This document shows, in pieces, positions 18,428 through 25,870 of a DNA stretch of 64,000 nucleotides. The stretch's first letter is position 1, and the number at the start of each line of letters is the position of its first letter. The DNA is from Cylindrospermum sp. NIES-4074 (lineage in GTDB: Bacteria; Cyanobacteriota; Cyanobacteriia; Cyanobacteriales; Nostocaceae). The position numbers and the translations under genes were made by a program. The notes under the pieces are model-generated. The model was not told the DNA's origin. It was given only the letters and a program-made list of their open reading frames with translations, and made no database searches. Location: assembly GCA_003994795.1 (NCBI GenBank), contig AP018269.1, positions 124,001 to 188,000 of the forward strand, read 5' to 3'.

Positions 18428-18628
18428 TTAGGCTGGGAAAATAATCAACGGGTGCATGGTTGCTTAGTTCATATTGACATTATCAACGATAAAATCTGGA
18501 TTCAAAGAGACGGAACAGAATACGGTATAGCCAACAAACTTGTTAACGCTGGTATTCCTAAAAATCAAATTGTTTTAGCATTTCAATCTGCCGATATCAG
18601 ACAATATACTGAATTTGCAGTTACTTAA
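18293..18628 (+). CDS. xisI: XisI-family protein without an adjacent XisH
   Basis: 111 residues, start ATG at 18293. NYRRIIQKILTEYSQLPYAYGELE, LTLGWENNQRVHGCLVHIDIINDKIWIQRDGTEYGIA and GIPKNQIVLAFQSADIRQYTEF are XisI features. It belongs to a subtype different from the two copies at 13.4 and 14.2 kb. No xisH lies upstream; the space is taken by the toxin-antitoxin pair and the truncated duplicate. Orphan xisI genes are common in Nostocales. Confidence 0.9.
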   Translation: MDTLDNYRRIIQKILTEYSQLPYAYGELERQLIIDQTANHYLLLTLGWENNQRVHGCLVHIDIINDKIWIQRDGTEYGIANKLVNAGIPKNQIVLAFQSADIRQYTEFAVT

Positions 18629-18650
18629 AACCTTGAATTTGATTAACTCT

Positions 18651-18682
18651 CTTCCTCTGCGTTCTCTGCGTGAGCTAAAAAT
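18651..18682. repeat. Dispersed repeat cttcctctgcgttctctgcg
   Basis: Variant of the repeat at 17135 and 19312, lying between xisI and the next antitoxin. Confidence 0.7.
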
Positions 18683-18729
18683 ATTCATAACTTCTTGATA
18701 TACTATAAACATTCCTACACAATCATCTC

Positions 18730-18969
18730 ATGTTAACTGTAACCATTGATGAAATCCAGAAAAACCTAACCAGCTATCTTCACCAAGTAGCAGCAGGAGA
18801 AAGTATTATTATCATCGAAGCAGGTAAACCTATTGCAGAAATTAAACCCGTTTCCCCAACATCTCAACAAATGAGACCGTATGGTTTATGTGCTGGAGAG
18901 TTTATTGTTCCAGATGATTTTGATAGTCCCTTACCTGAAGAGATTTTGAACAGCTTCGAGGATAAATGA
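18730..18969 (+). CDS. Phd/YefM-type antitoxin (VapB role) with its toxin lost
   Basis: 79 residues. TVTIDEIQKNLTSYLHQVAAGESIIIIEAGKPIAEIKPV is the standard Phd-type antitoxin of cyanobacterial PIN-toxin pairs, and the C-terminus DSPLPEEILNSFEDK is the toxin-binding end. Its stop overlaps the ATG of the expected PIN toxin (ATGA at 18966-18969), but only about 12 toxin codons remain. It is intact itself. Orphan antitoxins can act as autorepressors or protect against a related toxin elsewhere. Confidence 0.88.
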   Translation: MLTVTIDEIQKNLTSYLHQVAAGESIIIIEAGKPIAEIKPVSPTSQQMRPYGLCAGEFIVPDDFDSPLPEEILNSFEDK

Positions 18970-19267
18970 AACTTTTATTATGTCCCCATATTTTCTTATT
19001 TTCAACTTCTATATCTCTTGCTTTACGCAACTTATCCCGCAATTGTTCAATCACAACTTCCCCATCAATACCTTCCCCTCTATCTAATTGTTCAATAGCA
19101 ATATTAACCTTTTTCCGTGTTTCTTCTACCCACTGCTGATAACCTTTCTCCCATTCTAAAAGTATCTTCAAAGCATTACTAATCACATCTTCAGGATTTG
19201 CATATCTACCCGTTGCAATTTGCGCTTGGATAATTTGTTCTAATTCAGGTTTGATTTGGATATTCAT
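18902..19267 (-). CDS. ParD-like antitoxin with a replaced C-terminus
   Basis: 121 residues. Residues 1-85 (MNIQIKPELEQIIQAQI ... RYANPEDVISNALKILLEWEKGYQQWVEETRKK) are a ribbon-helix-helix ParD antitoxin, with RDKLRKARDI near its usual end. The last 35 residues are antisense to the end of the antitoxin at 18730 and the toxin stub, and look like read-through into foreign DNA. The expected ParE toxin after it is absent. The two antitoxin genes therefore converge and overlap by 68 bases at a deletion or fusion joint near 18985-19010. Confidence 0.8.
   Translation of the reverse strand: MNIQIKPELEQIIQAQIATGRYANPEDVISNALKILLEWEKGYQQWVEETRKKVNIAIEQLDRGEGIDGEVVIEQLRDKLRKARDIEVENKKIWGHNKSFIYPRSCSKSLQVRDYQNHLEQ
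18966..19001 (+). pseudogene. Stub of a PIN-domain (VapC) toxin gene
   Basis: The ATG overlapping the antitoxin stop opens MKLLLCPHIFLF, which resembles the MKLLLDTHIFLW start of VapC-type PIN toxins. The first catalytic Asp (position 6) is replaced, and after about 12 codons the sequence passes into the 3' end of the opposite parD gene. Confidence 0.5.
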
Positions 19268-19311
19268 AATTTATCCTGGTATTTGATCTATATATATTTT
19301 ATAACAACTCT

Positions 19312-19350
19312 CTTCCTTTGCGTCTCTGCGCCTGTGCGTGAGACAAAAAT
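19312..19350. repeat. Dispersed repeat cttcctttgcgtctctgcg
   Basis: Same family and orientation as 17135-17173. It lies between the ParD-like gene and the aspartic protease gene. Confidence 0.75.
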
Positions 19351-19352
19351 AT

Positions 19353-19715
19353 TCAACCCAAAGTCAAAATACCATCTGGAAAATCCACCACCAAACGCAA
19401 AAATTTTAACCACTCAGAACCCAATAGAACTTCTGTAATGTTCTTCCCCACATGAACAGGAATTTCATACTCTTGTCCAGCCAATATTACTTTACCTAAA
19501 TAGATATTAAATCTGGCTTCACCTTGTGCTGTTTGCATAGGTTCATTACCAAGAAAAACCCAGTCAAGTCCATCTAAATCTTGGGTATTAATTGCCATAA
19601 ACTTTGTAAATCCTGTATCTAACATTGCATCTACAGGGAGATTTAATCCATCAGCAGCCATCAAATCAATTTCAAAAAATAGCTGCCCTTCACTACCAAA
19701 ACTTCCCTGAATCAT
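19353..19715 (-). CDS. Retropepsin-like aspartic protease (clan AA)
   Basis: 120 residues, one pepsin-like lobe. LPVDAMLDTGFTKFMAIN carries the catalytic Asp-Thr-Gly, and VLLGSEWLKFLRLVVDF is the usual second landmark with a hydrophobic-hydrophobic-Gly. Such small enzymes must dimerise to be active. Its ATG overlaps the stop of the partner gene at 19712 by 4 bases, so the two form an operon. Small clan AA proteases of this kind are common in cyanobacterial accessory regions; the substrate is not known. Confidence 0.8.
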   Translation of the reverse strand: MIQGSFGSEGQLFFEIDLMAADGLNLPVDAMLDTGFTKFMAINTQDLDGLDWVFLGNEPMQTAQGEARFNIYLGKVILAGQEYEIPVHVGKNITEVLLGSEWLKFLRLVVDFPDGILTLG

Positions 19716-20029
19716 ATCCTACCAGTCGTTCCTGTTTCATTTAAGCAGAAAACATAATTTTTAGCATTTGGGTACTTCTCAAGGACTTTTTTATGAGCTT
19801 GAATATTATCTTTATCAATGAAGTATTCACCACTATTTGGTTCTATGGCAATATACCAACCATAATGACTTTCGATATATTCAGAACGTACACGCTCAAA
19901 AATTGCCCGACAACGCTGATAAAAAACTTCGTCGTCAGCTTCTTGTCTAGCTAATTCTTCAGTTGATACAGTCAGTTCAGGAAAAATTCTTCCTCGTCTT
20001 GCTGTTGGTTTTGGTGTTAACTGAGCCAT
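19712..20029 (-). CDS. Unknown small protein paired with the aspartic protease
   Basis: 105 residues. A basic, Arg/Pro-rich N-terminus precedes ELTVSTEELARQEADDEVFYQRCRAIFERVRSEYIESHYGWYIAIEPNSGEYFIDKD, which looks like a folded domain. It overlaps the protease start by 4 bases (ATGA), so both are made together. I do not recognise a characterised family; a module in which one protein guides or is cut by the other is possible. Confidence 0.7.
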   Translation of the reverse strand: MAQLTPKPTARRGRIFPELTVSTEELARQEADDEVFYQRCRAIFERVRSEYIESHYGWYIAIEPNSGEYFIDKDNIQAHKKVLEKYPNAKNYVFCLNETGTTGRI

Positions 20030-20049
20030 CTTCTTAACCTCAATTCTAA

Positions 20050-20359
20050 CTAGTATTGTAACTTAAATTCCGCTAATTGCTCAAAATCTGGAAGATAATA
20101 ACCTTGCCAATGTAATAGTGCACAAGGCTTGCTTTTTCAACATTAAATAATCAGCACTTACTTGCGGCAATTTCAACAATAACCTATCAGATTCACTTAA
20201 TTGATTATTTTGATTTTTATCCAAAAGTTGTAAATGCAATTTTTATTGACTTTCTGGAATTTGACTTTGGGCAATAGTTAATAATTCCTCAATCGTTAAT
20301 TCTTGCAGAGTGATTAATTTCCCTTGTAAGTCCAGGGGTGGATTGCTTTGAATGGTCAT
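20050..20359 (-). pseudogene. Decayed small gene with one stop and one frameshift
   Basis: From the minus-strand ATG at 20359 the frame reads TIQSNPPLDLQGKLITLQE and so on to an in-frame TAA after 38 codons. It then continues in the same frame through DKNQNNQLSESDRLLLKLP and SADYLMLKKQALC, and after one shift reads CALLHWQGYYLPDFEQLAEFKLQY to a stop at 20050-20052. The pieces together make a coherent protein of about 100 residues. The SADYLMLKKA...LLxWxGxxLP type is a small protein I recall from Nostocales, often near toxin genes, function unknown. Confidence 0.65.
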
Positions 20360-20573
20360 AATTTTTGGTAATGTTTGGTTAGTTTCAGCGCTATTTCAGT
20401 CTCAGTAACCGCCTCAGAATTCATTCTGAATCTAAGCACTCATTCGTCTTTAGACGACTGAAAAAAGTTAAATTCCGTTTTAACGGATTTTAGCTATTAG
20501 CCCGTAACTTCAGTTCTGGGCAGTTTATGTCTAGAACAAAATTGTGTATGATGATAGGCTTCTATCTCAGCCG

Positions 20574-20678
20574 CTATTTCTTCATATGTAAAATATATTC
20601 TATCCCATGTATGGCCTGTGTTTTATCAAATTCAACAGGAGGAGTTAATGGTGCTTCATCAGCCTCATCGTTAAACAC
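20574..20678 (-). pseudogene. Relic of a Phd/YefM-like antitoxin C-terminus
   Basis: Reads VFNDEADEAPLTPPVEFDK and then a short tail to a stop. The start of this piece matches the last 20 residues of the antitoxin at 17574-18068 (FNDETDEIQLTPP). No upstream coding continues, so it is a 3' fragment. Confidence 0.45.
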
Positions 20679-21018
20679 GGTCTAGTTTTGTGTAAAAATT
20701 AATATTAATGTACGGTATAATACTCAAGTATCTATAGCAAAGGTTATTGGCGTCTACACAGATAAAAGCTTTATGGTGAAAGGGTTTAAGGACATTGATT
20801 TTTACCTAGTCTGCGCGAAGCGTCTCGTTCGCGAAGAGTAGAGAAGGCTTAGGTTGACTTGGTTTGTGTAGACGTGATTTATCATTGTAGTACACAAATT
20901 AAAGCCGCGACAGCCGACCAACAGGGAAGGCTTTCTGATAAATTTAATCTCAATAAATCCTATTCCAGAAAATATTTAGTTAATTAGCCAATCTGATTAC
21001 TAGACCTATATTAATTCT
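20679..21018. other. Non-coding region before a kinase gene, with an inverted-repeat element
   Basis: A near-perfect inverted repeat gcgtctacacag (20750) and tgtgtagacgtg (about 20867-20878) bounds a 130-base segment that also holds the gcgcgaagcgtctcgttcgcgaagag palindrome, a frequent Nostoc intergenic repeat. TATAAT at about 20714 could be a promoter -10, but no good -35 is apparent. The kinase ATG at 21019 has no strong SD. Confidence 0.5.
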
Positions 21019-22446
21019 ATGAAAATAGCACCTGTACCACCCAATGAAGCGGATAGGTTAAAAGCACTCGAAAGTTACCAAATTCTTGATACTCCTAATG
21101 AAGAAGGATTTGATGATATAACTGCGCTAGCAGCGTATATTTGTGGCACTCCTGTTGCCCTAGTTAGCTTAGTAGATGCTAGTCGGCAATGGTTTAAATC
21201 GAGAGTCGGTACAGAAGTGACGGAAACACCTAGAGAATTGGCTTTCTGTGCCCATGCAATTCTCAACCCTGATGAGTTGTTTATCGTCCCCAATGCGCTA
21301 CAAGATGAGCGGTTTTGCGATAACCCATTGGTAATATCCGATCCCAATATTCGCTTTTATGCAGGAACACCTTTGGTAACAAAAGATGGTTTTCCCCTGG
21401 GTACTCTATGCGCTATTGATATTATTCCCCGCAATCTCAGTCAAGAACAGACTAAAGCGCTACAGAGATTGGGGCGTCAAGTACTCACGCAAATGGAACT
21501 AAGAATTAATTTAGTTAACTTAGAAAAAAATCTGATTCAGCGTCAGCAAGTTGCAGAAGAGGTAGTAGATAATAATAAGTCTCTGGTCAAGATCATCCAG
21601 AAGTTAAAGCACACTCAAGCCAAACTGATTCATGGGGAGAAAATGTCTAGTCTGGGACAGTTGGTTGCAGGTATAGCTCATGAAATCAATAATCCTATCA
21701 ATTTTGTTTATGGGAATCTCAATCATGTTGGTAATGATGTTCGAGATTTACTTGAATTAGTATATCTTTACCAAATACACTATCCTGAACCACCTGCTGA
21801 AATTCAAGAAAAAGCTGACTCGATTGATTTTTCTTATTTGGCTGAAGATTTACCCAATATTTTGACTTCAATGCAAACAGGCACTAATCGCATCCGGCAA
21901 GTTGTGCTATCTTTGCGTAACTTTTCCCGGTTAGATGAAGCCGAAAAAAAATCTGCTAATATCCACGCAGGTATTGATAGCGCTTTGTTAATTCTACAGC
22001 ATCGACTAAAGGCAAGAATGGAGCATTCTGGTATTGAAGTCATTAAAGAATATGGCGATTTCCCAGAAATTGATTGCTATCCTGGTCACTTGAACCAAGT
22101 ATTTATGAATATCTTGAGCAATGCTATTGATGCCTTGGAGGAGTCATTAATTAATCATCCTGAACGCAAAAATAATTTGAAAATTCGGATTCGGACTGAA
22201 ACTTCACGCCCCGACTATATTATGGTGCGAATTGCTGATAATGGGCCGGGTATTCCTGAAGCTATTCGCAAACACATATTTGACCCATTTTTTACGACTA
22301 AGCCAATAGGTAAGGGTACGGGTTTAGGACTTTCTATTAGCTATCAAATCGTAGTTGAGAAGCATGGGGGAACGTTGAAGTATTTATCAAAGGTGGGAGA
22401 AGGAACGGAGTTTTGGATTGAAATTCCTTGTCGTGCGGAGAATTAA
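21019..22446 (+). CDS. GAF sensor histidine kinase
   Basis: 475 residues, soluble. Residues 1-160 form a GAF domain ([41 protein letters not shown] ... AFCAHAI), of the type found at the front of many cyanobacterial kinases. The coiled coil 165-205 leads to [21 protein letters not shown] with phospho-acceptor His221, then [24 protein letters not shown] and [11 protein letters not shown]. No receiver protein lies beside it. The kinase half is very like those at 5982-7370 and 48984-50333, so three related kinases with different input domains lie in one window. Confidence 0.92.
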   Translation: MKIAPVPPNEADRLKALESYQILDTPNEEGFDDITALAAYICGTPVALVSLVDASRQWFKSRVGTEVTETPRELAFCAHAILNPDELFIVPNALQDERFCDNPLVISDPNIRFYAGTPLVTKDGFPLGTLCAIDIIPRNLSQEQTKALQRLGRQVLTQMELRINLVNLEKNLIQRQQVAEEVVDNNKSLVKIIQKLKHTQAKLIHGEKMSSLGQLVAGIAHEINNPINFVYGNLNHVGNDVRDLLELVYLYQIHYPEPPAEIQEKADSIDFSYLAEDLPNILTSMQTGTNRIRQVVLSLRNFSRLDEAEKKSANIHAGIDSALLILQHRLKARMEHSGIEVIKEYGDFPEIDCYPGHLNQVFMNILSNAIDALEESLINHPERKNNLKIRIRTETSRPDYIMVRIADNGPGIPEAIRKHIFDPFFTTKPIGKGTGLGLSISYQIVVEKHGGTLKYLSKVGEGTEFWIEIPCRAEN

Positions 22447-22637
22447 ATCTTAAGTTTTTCAGGTGTGGGATTTGTGAGAAGAGGTAAATTTGCTGTTGAG
22501 GGTTTGGGAAGTTACAAAGAATGGGATTTTAACAAACCACAGAGGAGGACACTTCTGTGCGGGGGTTCCCCCTGTTGAGGAAAGCGTCCGTCGCGCAGAG
22601 GACGCGGAGGAAGAAGGGAAGGGGAAAAATATCTTAA

Positions 22638-23606
22638 TTAACCCCAAGAACGATAAAATGAGCTTTCCCTCCAAATCGTCGCTGTACGCTGTTCAATCTC
22701 AGCTAATTGTCTATCACTCAACTGCTCAAAACTACGAGCCACATTAACATTCTCTTCCAACTGCTGCACATCATCAACAGAAATTACACAACAATGCACT
22801 CCAGGTTGAGATAAGCTATAACTCATCGCTTGCTGCATTCCTGTTAAACCACCAGCTTGAAATAACTTCCCGTAAGCAGGAACTTTCATGGCAATTACAC
22901 CTAAATTTTGTTGTTGCGCTAATGGTAAAACCGCAGGAATAAACGGACGCGGATAGTGTTTATCTACCGCATTTATTGGTAACAAAGTTGTGTGGAAAGA
23001 ATAACGACGTATTGCTTCAACTATAAAATCTGGTTCGTGATGTCCCGTAATTCCCACAAATCGCACAAGTTTCTGTTCTTGAGCTTCTTCTAAAGCTTTA
23101 ATTCCACCAGATGAACTAAAAAGGGTTTGGAGGTGTTCTGGTGAAGCAACACTATGCAATTGCCACAAATCAAGATAATCTGTATTGAGACGTTTAAGCG
23201 ATCGCTCCAATTCTCGCCACATCCCATCCCGGTCTCGCTTATAAGTCTTACTGGCTAAAAAAACTGTTGCACGATGAGAAGGTAAGGCTTTACCTAAAAA
23301 ATCCTCATTTGCTCCATAACTAGCGGCTGTGTCAAAATAACGAATGCCAAGTTGTAGTGCTTTTTCGATAATTGCGATCGCATCACTTTCTCGATCTTGT
23401 TTGTCAAGTGGTGTTTTTGTACCAGCACCACCCAACCCCAAGATGGGAACTTTTATCCCTGTGCGTCCTAGCACTCGTTCTGGTATTGTTACCAGTGGTG
23501 TAGAAGTGCTAGAAATATTATTTTGCCAAGTATTAGCTCCCAGAATCCCGCCAGCAACAGCAACACTCGTTAGCAGAAAATTACGCCGTGTCGTTTCTTC
23601 TGTCAT
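22638..23606 (-). CDS. Aldo/keto reductase with Tat signal
   Basis: 322 residues. The N-terminus ETTRRNFLLTSVAVAGGILGAN is a twin-arginine signal (RRxFL), so the enzyme should be folded with its NADPH in the cytoplasm and then exported. The AKR barrel follows with the catalytic set: Asp in RYFDTAASYG, Tyr of ASYG, Lys in LASKTYKRD and His in WQLHSVAS. It reduces aldehydes or ketones, substrate unknown. There are no close neighbours in the same direction. The start at the ATG at 23606 fits the signal. Confidence 0.88.
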   Translation of the reverse strand: MTEETTRRNFLLTSVAVAGGILGANTWQNNISSTSTPLVTIPERVLGRTGIKVPILGLGGAGTKTPLDKQDRESDAIAIIEKALQLGIRYFDTAASYGANEDFLGKALPSHRATVFLASKTYKRDRDGMWRELERSLKRLNTDYLDLWQLHSVASPEHLQTLFSSSGGIKALEEAQEQKLVRFVGITGHHEPDFIVEAIRRYSFHTTLLPINAVDKHYPRPFIPAVLPLAQQQNLGVIAMKVPAYGKLFQAGGLTGMQQAMSYSLSQPGVHCCVISVDDVQQLEENVNVARSFEQLSDRQLAEIEQRTATIWRESSFYRSWG

Positions 23607-23726
23607 AGTACTATTTATTAGCTATGTAGTAAATGTCAATGATTTGTTTAAGTATAATGACTTTGACTGTAAGTGAAAATCTTCCTCCTCTCGAAAGAGC
23701 GATCGCATTTGTGAAAAAATACTAAT

Positions 23727-23756
23727 TGTAGAGACGTGGCATAAAACGCCTCTACA
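23727..23756. repeat. Dispersed palindrome (tgtagagacg family, diverged)
   Basis: tgtagagacgtggc, then ataaaacgcctctaca. Lies between the aldo/keto reductase and aroF genes. Confidence 0.6.
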
Positions 23757-23764
23757 TTCATGAT

Positions 23765-24628
23765 CTAAGCCGCACAAAAAACAGGGGCAGATTCTAAACC
23801 CACCCCTGCTATACTGCGCCCAACTGCTGCTGCTACAGGCTTTAAGCTGTGAACCAAACTCACCATATCTGCTAAAGACAACGCTTGACGTGCATCAGAA
23901 ACAGACTTTTCTGGCTCAGGGTGACACTCTATAATTAACCCATCAGCCCCACAAGCCACAGCCGCCCGCGCCAGAGGTGCCACCAGTTCCCGTTTACCAA
24001 CAGCATGGGAAGGATCTACAATTACGGGTAGGTGCGTGATTTGCTTGAGCGCCGCCACAGCCGCTAAATCCAAAACGTTGCGGGTGTAATTATCGAAACT
24101 GCGAATACCTCTTTCACACAACACCACATGAGGATTTCCGTGACTGAGGATATATTCAGCCGCCATCACGAATTCTTCAATTGTTGCGGCTAAACCACGC
24201 TTGAGCAAAATCGGCTTACCCGCTTGTCCCAAAGCTTTCAGCAAATCGAAGTTTTGCATATTGCGACTACCAATTTGCAGCATATCAGCGTGGGCGGCCA
24301 CAACTGCAATTTGGGAGATTGACATGACTTCGGTGATTACTGGAATATTGTAATGCGATCGCACTTTAGCCAAAATTTCTAATCCTTCCTCACCCATTCC
24401 CTGGAAAGCATAGGGAGATGTACGGGGTTTGTAGACACCACCACGCAAACCCTGTACAGGCGCAGCAGCTAACTTTTGGGCGACTGTCTCCATTTGTTCT
24501 AAGCTTTCCACGGTGCAGGGGCCACCAATAATTACCAGTTCTTTACCACCAAAAGCTACTTTGTTTGACAGTTCCACAACCGTTTGGTGGTTGGTATGGG
24601 ATTGCGCGGCAAGTTTAGCATTAATCAC
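23765..24628 (-). CDS. aroF: 3-deoxy-7-phosphoheptulonate (DAHP) synthase
   Basis: 287 residues. It condenses phosphoenolpyruvate and erythrose-4-phosphate, the first step of the shikimate pathway to Trp, Phe, Tyr and, in this window, chorismate for the salicylate-synthase-like enzyme. [45 protein letters not shown] and [10 protein letters not shown] are the type I beta (KDO8P synthase-like) active-site segments. There is no ACT or chorismate mutase domain. The start is the GTG at 24628, with AAGGAGA 8 bases before it. It is preceded by two successive leader peptides with terminators (24651-24942), which indicates ribosome-mediated attenuation by aromatic amino acid supply. Confidence 0.95.
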   Translation of the reverse strand: MINAKLAAQSHTNHQTVVELSNKVAFGGKELVIIGGPCTVESLEQMETVAQKLAAAPVQGLRGGVYKPRTSPYAFQGMGEEGLEILAKVRSHYNIPVITEVMSISQIAVVAAHADMLQIGSRNMQNFDLLKALGQAGKPILLKRGLAATIEEFVMAAEYILSHGNPHVVLCERGIRSFDNYTRNVLDLAAVAALKQITHLPVIVDPSHAVGKRELVAPLARAAVACGADGLIIECHPEPEKSVSDARQALSLADMVSLVHSLKPVAAAVGRSIAGVGLESAPVFCAA

Positions 24629-24650
24629 GGTTCATTCTCCTTAAAATTAA

Positions 24651-24679
24651 AAAAGCCCGGAACCTTGAGAGTTCCGGGC
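24651..24679 (-). terminator. Attenuator 2: intrinsic terminator upstream of aroF
   Basis: On the minus strand gcccggaac, loop tctcaag, gttccgggc, then a T run. It ends 22 bases before the aroF GTG, so it acts on aroF. Its 5' arm (cccggaact, 24670-24678) is also complementary to agttccggg at 24711-24719, the 3' end of leader peptide 2, giving a 9-bp antiterminator. Confidence 0.88.
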
Positions 24680-24707
24680 GCGTTCTGATTCATCGACATG
24701 ACGCTAT

Positions 24708-24770
24708 TTACCCGGAACTGAGGCAGGGCCAAAAGTAAAAGCCATAAAACCAGTTAGTTAAATAGGTCAT
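24708..24770 (-). CDS. Leader peptide 2 of the aroF attenuator
   Basis: A 20-codon frame, too short for usual gene calling. SD ttaaggagaa lies 7 bases before the GTG/ATG pair at 24773/24770. The peptide contains NWFYGFYFW: eight aromatic codons (3 Phe, 3 Tyr, 2 Trp) in 20. The stop TAA at 24708-24710 directly follows agttccggg, one strand of the antiterminator. A ribosome that finishes the peptide covers that strand and lets the terminator form. One that stalls at the Trp/Tyr/Phe codons leaves it free to pair with the terminator's 5' arm. The arrangement is that of classical trp/phe attenuators. Confidence 0.85.
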   Translation of the reverse strand: MTYLTNWFYGFYFWPCLSSG

Positions 24771-24790
24771 CACGATGAAATTCTCCTTAA

Positions 24791-24822
24791 AAAACAAAAA
24801 CCGCAGAGTTCGCTCTGCGGTT
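24791..24822 (-). terminator. Attenuator 1: upstream intrinsic terminator
   Basis: On the minus strand aaccgcagag, loop cgaa, ctctgcggtt, then tttgtttttt: a 10-bp stem with a T tract. It ends about 20 bases before leader peptide 2. The first four bases of its 5' arm are part of cccggtgaacc (24819-24829), which is complementary over 11 bases to ggttcaccggg (24858-24868) in the 3' end of leader peptide 1. Confidence 0.85.
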
Positions 24823-24852
24823 CACCGGGCAGTTCCCATTAGGAAACTCAAT

Positions 24853-24942
24853 TCACCCCCGGTGAACCACCCTAAACCAAAAATAAAAGTAGGAGTTGCT
24901 GTTGAACATCTGTGCGGCGCTGTGTTTGCAAGTTTTATGCAT
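24853..24942 (-). CDS. Leader peptide 1 of the aroF attenuator
   Basis: A 29-codon frame from the ATG at 24942, or 18 codons from the ATG at 24909; no strong SD supports either. It contains six aromatic codons in a row, YFYFWF (24874-24891), then RVVHRG and TGA (24853-24855). The last codons (ggttcaccggg) form one strand of the upstream antiterminator. So stalling on the aromatic run would free it, while completion would cover it, as in leader 2. The run of six aromatic codons and the pairing argue strongly against chance. Confidence 0.75.
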   Translation of the reverse strand: MHKTCKHSAAQMFNSNSYFYFWFRVVHRG

Positions 24943-24956
24943 ACCTTTATCCAGTC

Positions 24957-24985
24957 ACGTTAACAGAAAGATTTGGCGGTGTCAA
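24957..24985 (-). promoter_or_regulatory. Candidate promoter for the aroF leader
   Basis: On the minus strand TTGACA (24980-24985), 17 bases, TAACGT (24957-24962). The predicted transcription start is near 24950, only a few bases before the first leader ATG at 24942 and about 40 before the second at 24909. The -35 is perfect and the -10 weak. Confidence 0.5.
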
Positions 24986-25378
24986 GACCCCCACAACATG
25001 AAAAAAAACGATAGACTCATTACAATTGGAGAAAATCAAGACTTATTGCTTGTTTGCGTAGATTTAAGAAAACAGTTGGTAGTCAGATGGCGTCTAAGTT
25101 ATAGATATTCACACATATTGTTAGATCCTTGAGAACGGGAATGATGATAGTTGAATAAGAACGTAATTAGTGCTGGATTTAATCATAGTCACACTTTTGT
25201 AGCTTACCAAATTTTAAACCTGGTGTTTTACCAATTATCTATCCATCAGTCGCTTAACTTTATGCTGACGACTGATGCTGTTATTCTTTCTAGATAAATG
25301 GTTAAAAATCTCACAATTCATAATTAATATCTAAATCATTATTAACCCAAACAAATTTGTAGAAGTAGCAGTTTTGTT
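24986..25378. other. Intergenic region between divergent aroF leader and a membrane protein gene
   Basis: About 390 AT-rich bases. Short frames exist on the plus strand but have no SD or coding look. cagtcgcttaac/ctgacgactg around 25246-25275 form a weak hairpin. No repeat family recognised. Confidence 0.4.
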
Positions 25379-25870
25379 ATGCCAAGTTCCAAAATATTAG
25401 CCACAACTTTCGACCTTCATGGAGTTTATCCTTGTCCAGTTTGTCGCTTTGGCAAAATTTCCCATATGCCATTGATGGAGACAATGTATTGTAACTTTTG
25501 CCAAGAGATTTTTACTATCAATGTAGAACAACAGCAAATCAAAATGCCCTCTAGACAACCTCCCCTAACTTGGCGTTGGAATGGCTTTAATTGGACAGAA
25601 GCTCAATTAGAAGGTGTAGAATTGGGTTGGGGTTATCTGCTAGCAGCTGTTGCTTTTGTATTTTTTCCCACTATTTTAATTGGTATAGGAGCTTACTACT
25701 ATCCACCAGATGCCCATATTCCCCTTTCTTGGATACCATATATTTGGACAGTGCTCACCTTTTTATTACATTTAGCAATTATTCTGTGGATTTATATTGA
25801 AATTTATCAAATTCCAGTGGCAACATATTTGAGAGCTATGGTTAGGTGGAGAAGTGGCGCTAATAATTAA
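25379..25870 (+). CDS. Membrane protein with N-terminal zinc ribbon, unknown function
   Basis: 163 residues. CPVCRFGKI ... YCNFCQ (residues about 19-40) gives two CxxC pairs for zinc. Then LLAAVAFVFFPTILIGIGAYY and YIWTVLTFLLHLAIILWIYI are two membrane helices. A basic tail (RAMVRWRSGANN) should be cytoplasmic. There is no enzyme motif and no operon partner. I do not recognise a characterised family; it reads as a typical cyanobacterial conserved membrane protein. Confidence 0.75.
   Translation: MPSSKILATTFDLHGVYPCPVCRFGKISHMPLMETMYCNFCQEIFTINVEQQQIKMPSRQPPLTWRWNGFNWTEAQLEGVELGWGYLLAAVAFVFFPTILIGIGAYYYPPDAHIPLSWIPYIWTVLTFLLHLAIILWIYIEIYQIPVATYLRAMVRWRSGANN

Noticed and set aside
24775-25132. 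Plus-strand frames of 62 and 78 codons across the aroF leader
   Set aside because: They lie antisense to the two leader peptides and terminators, have no SD and no coding look; the minus-strand reading explains the sequence.
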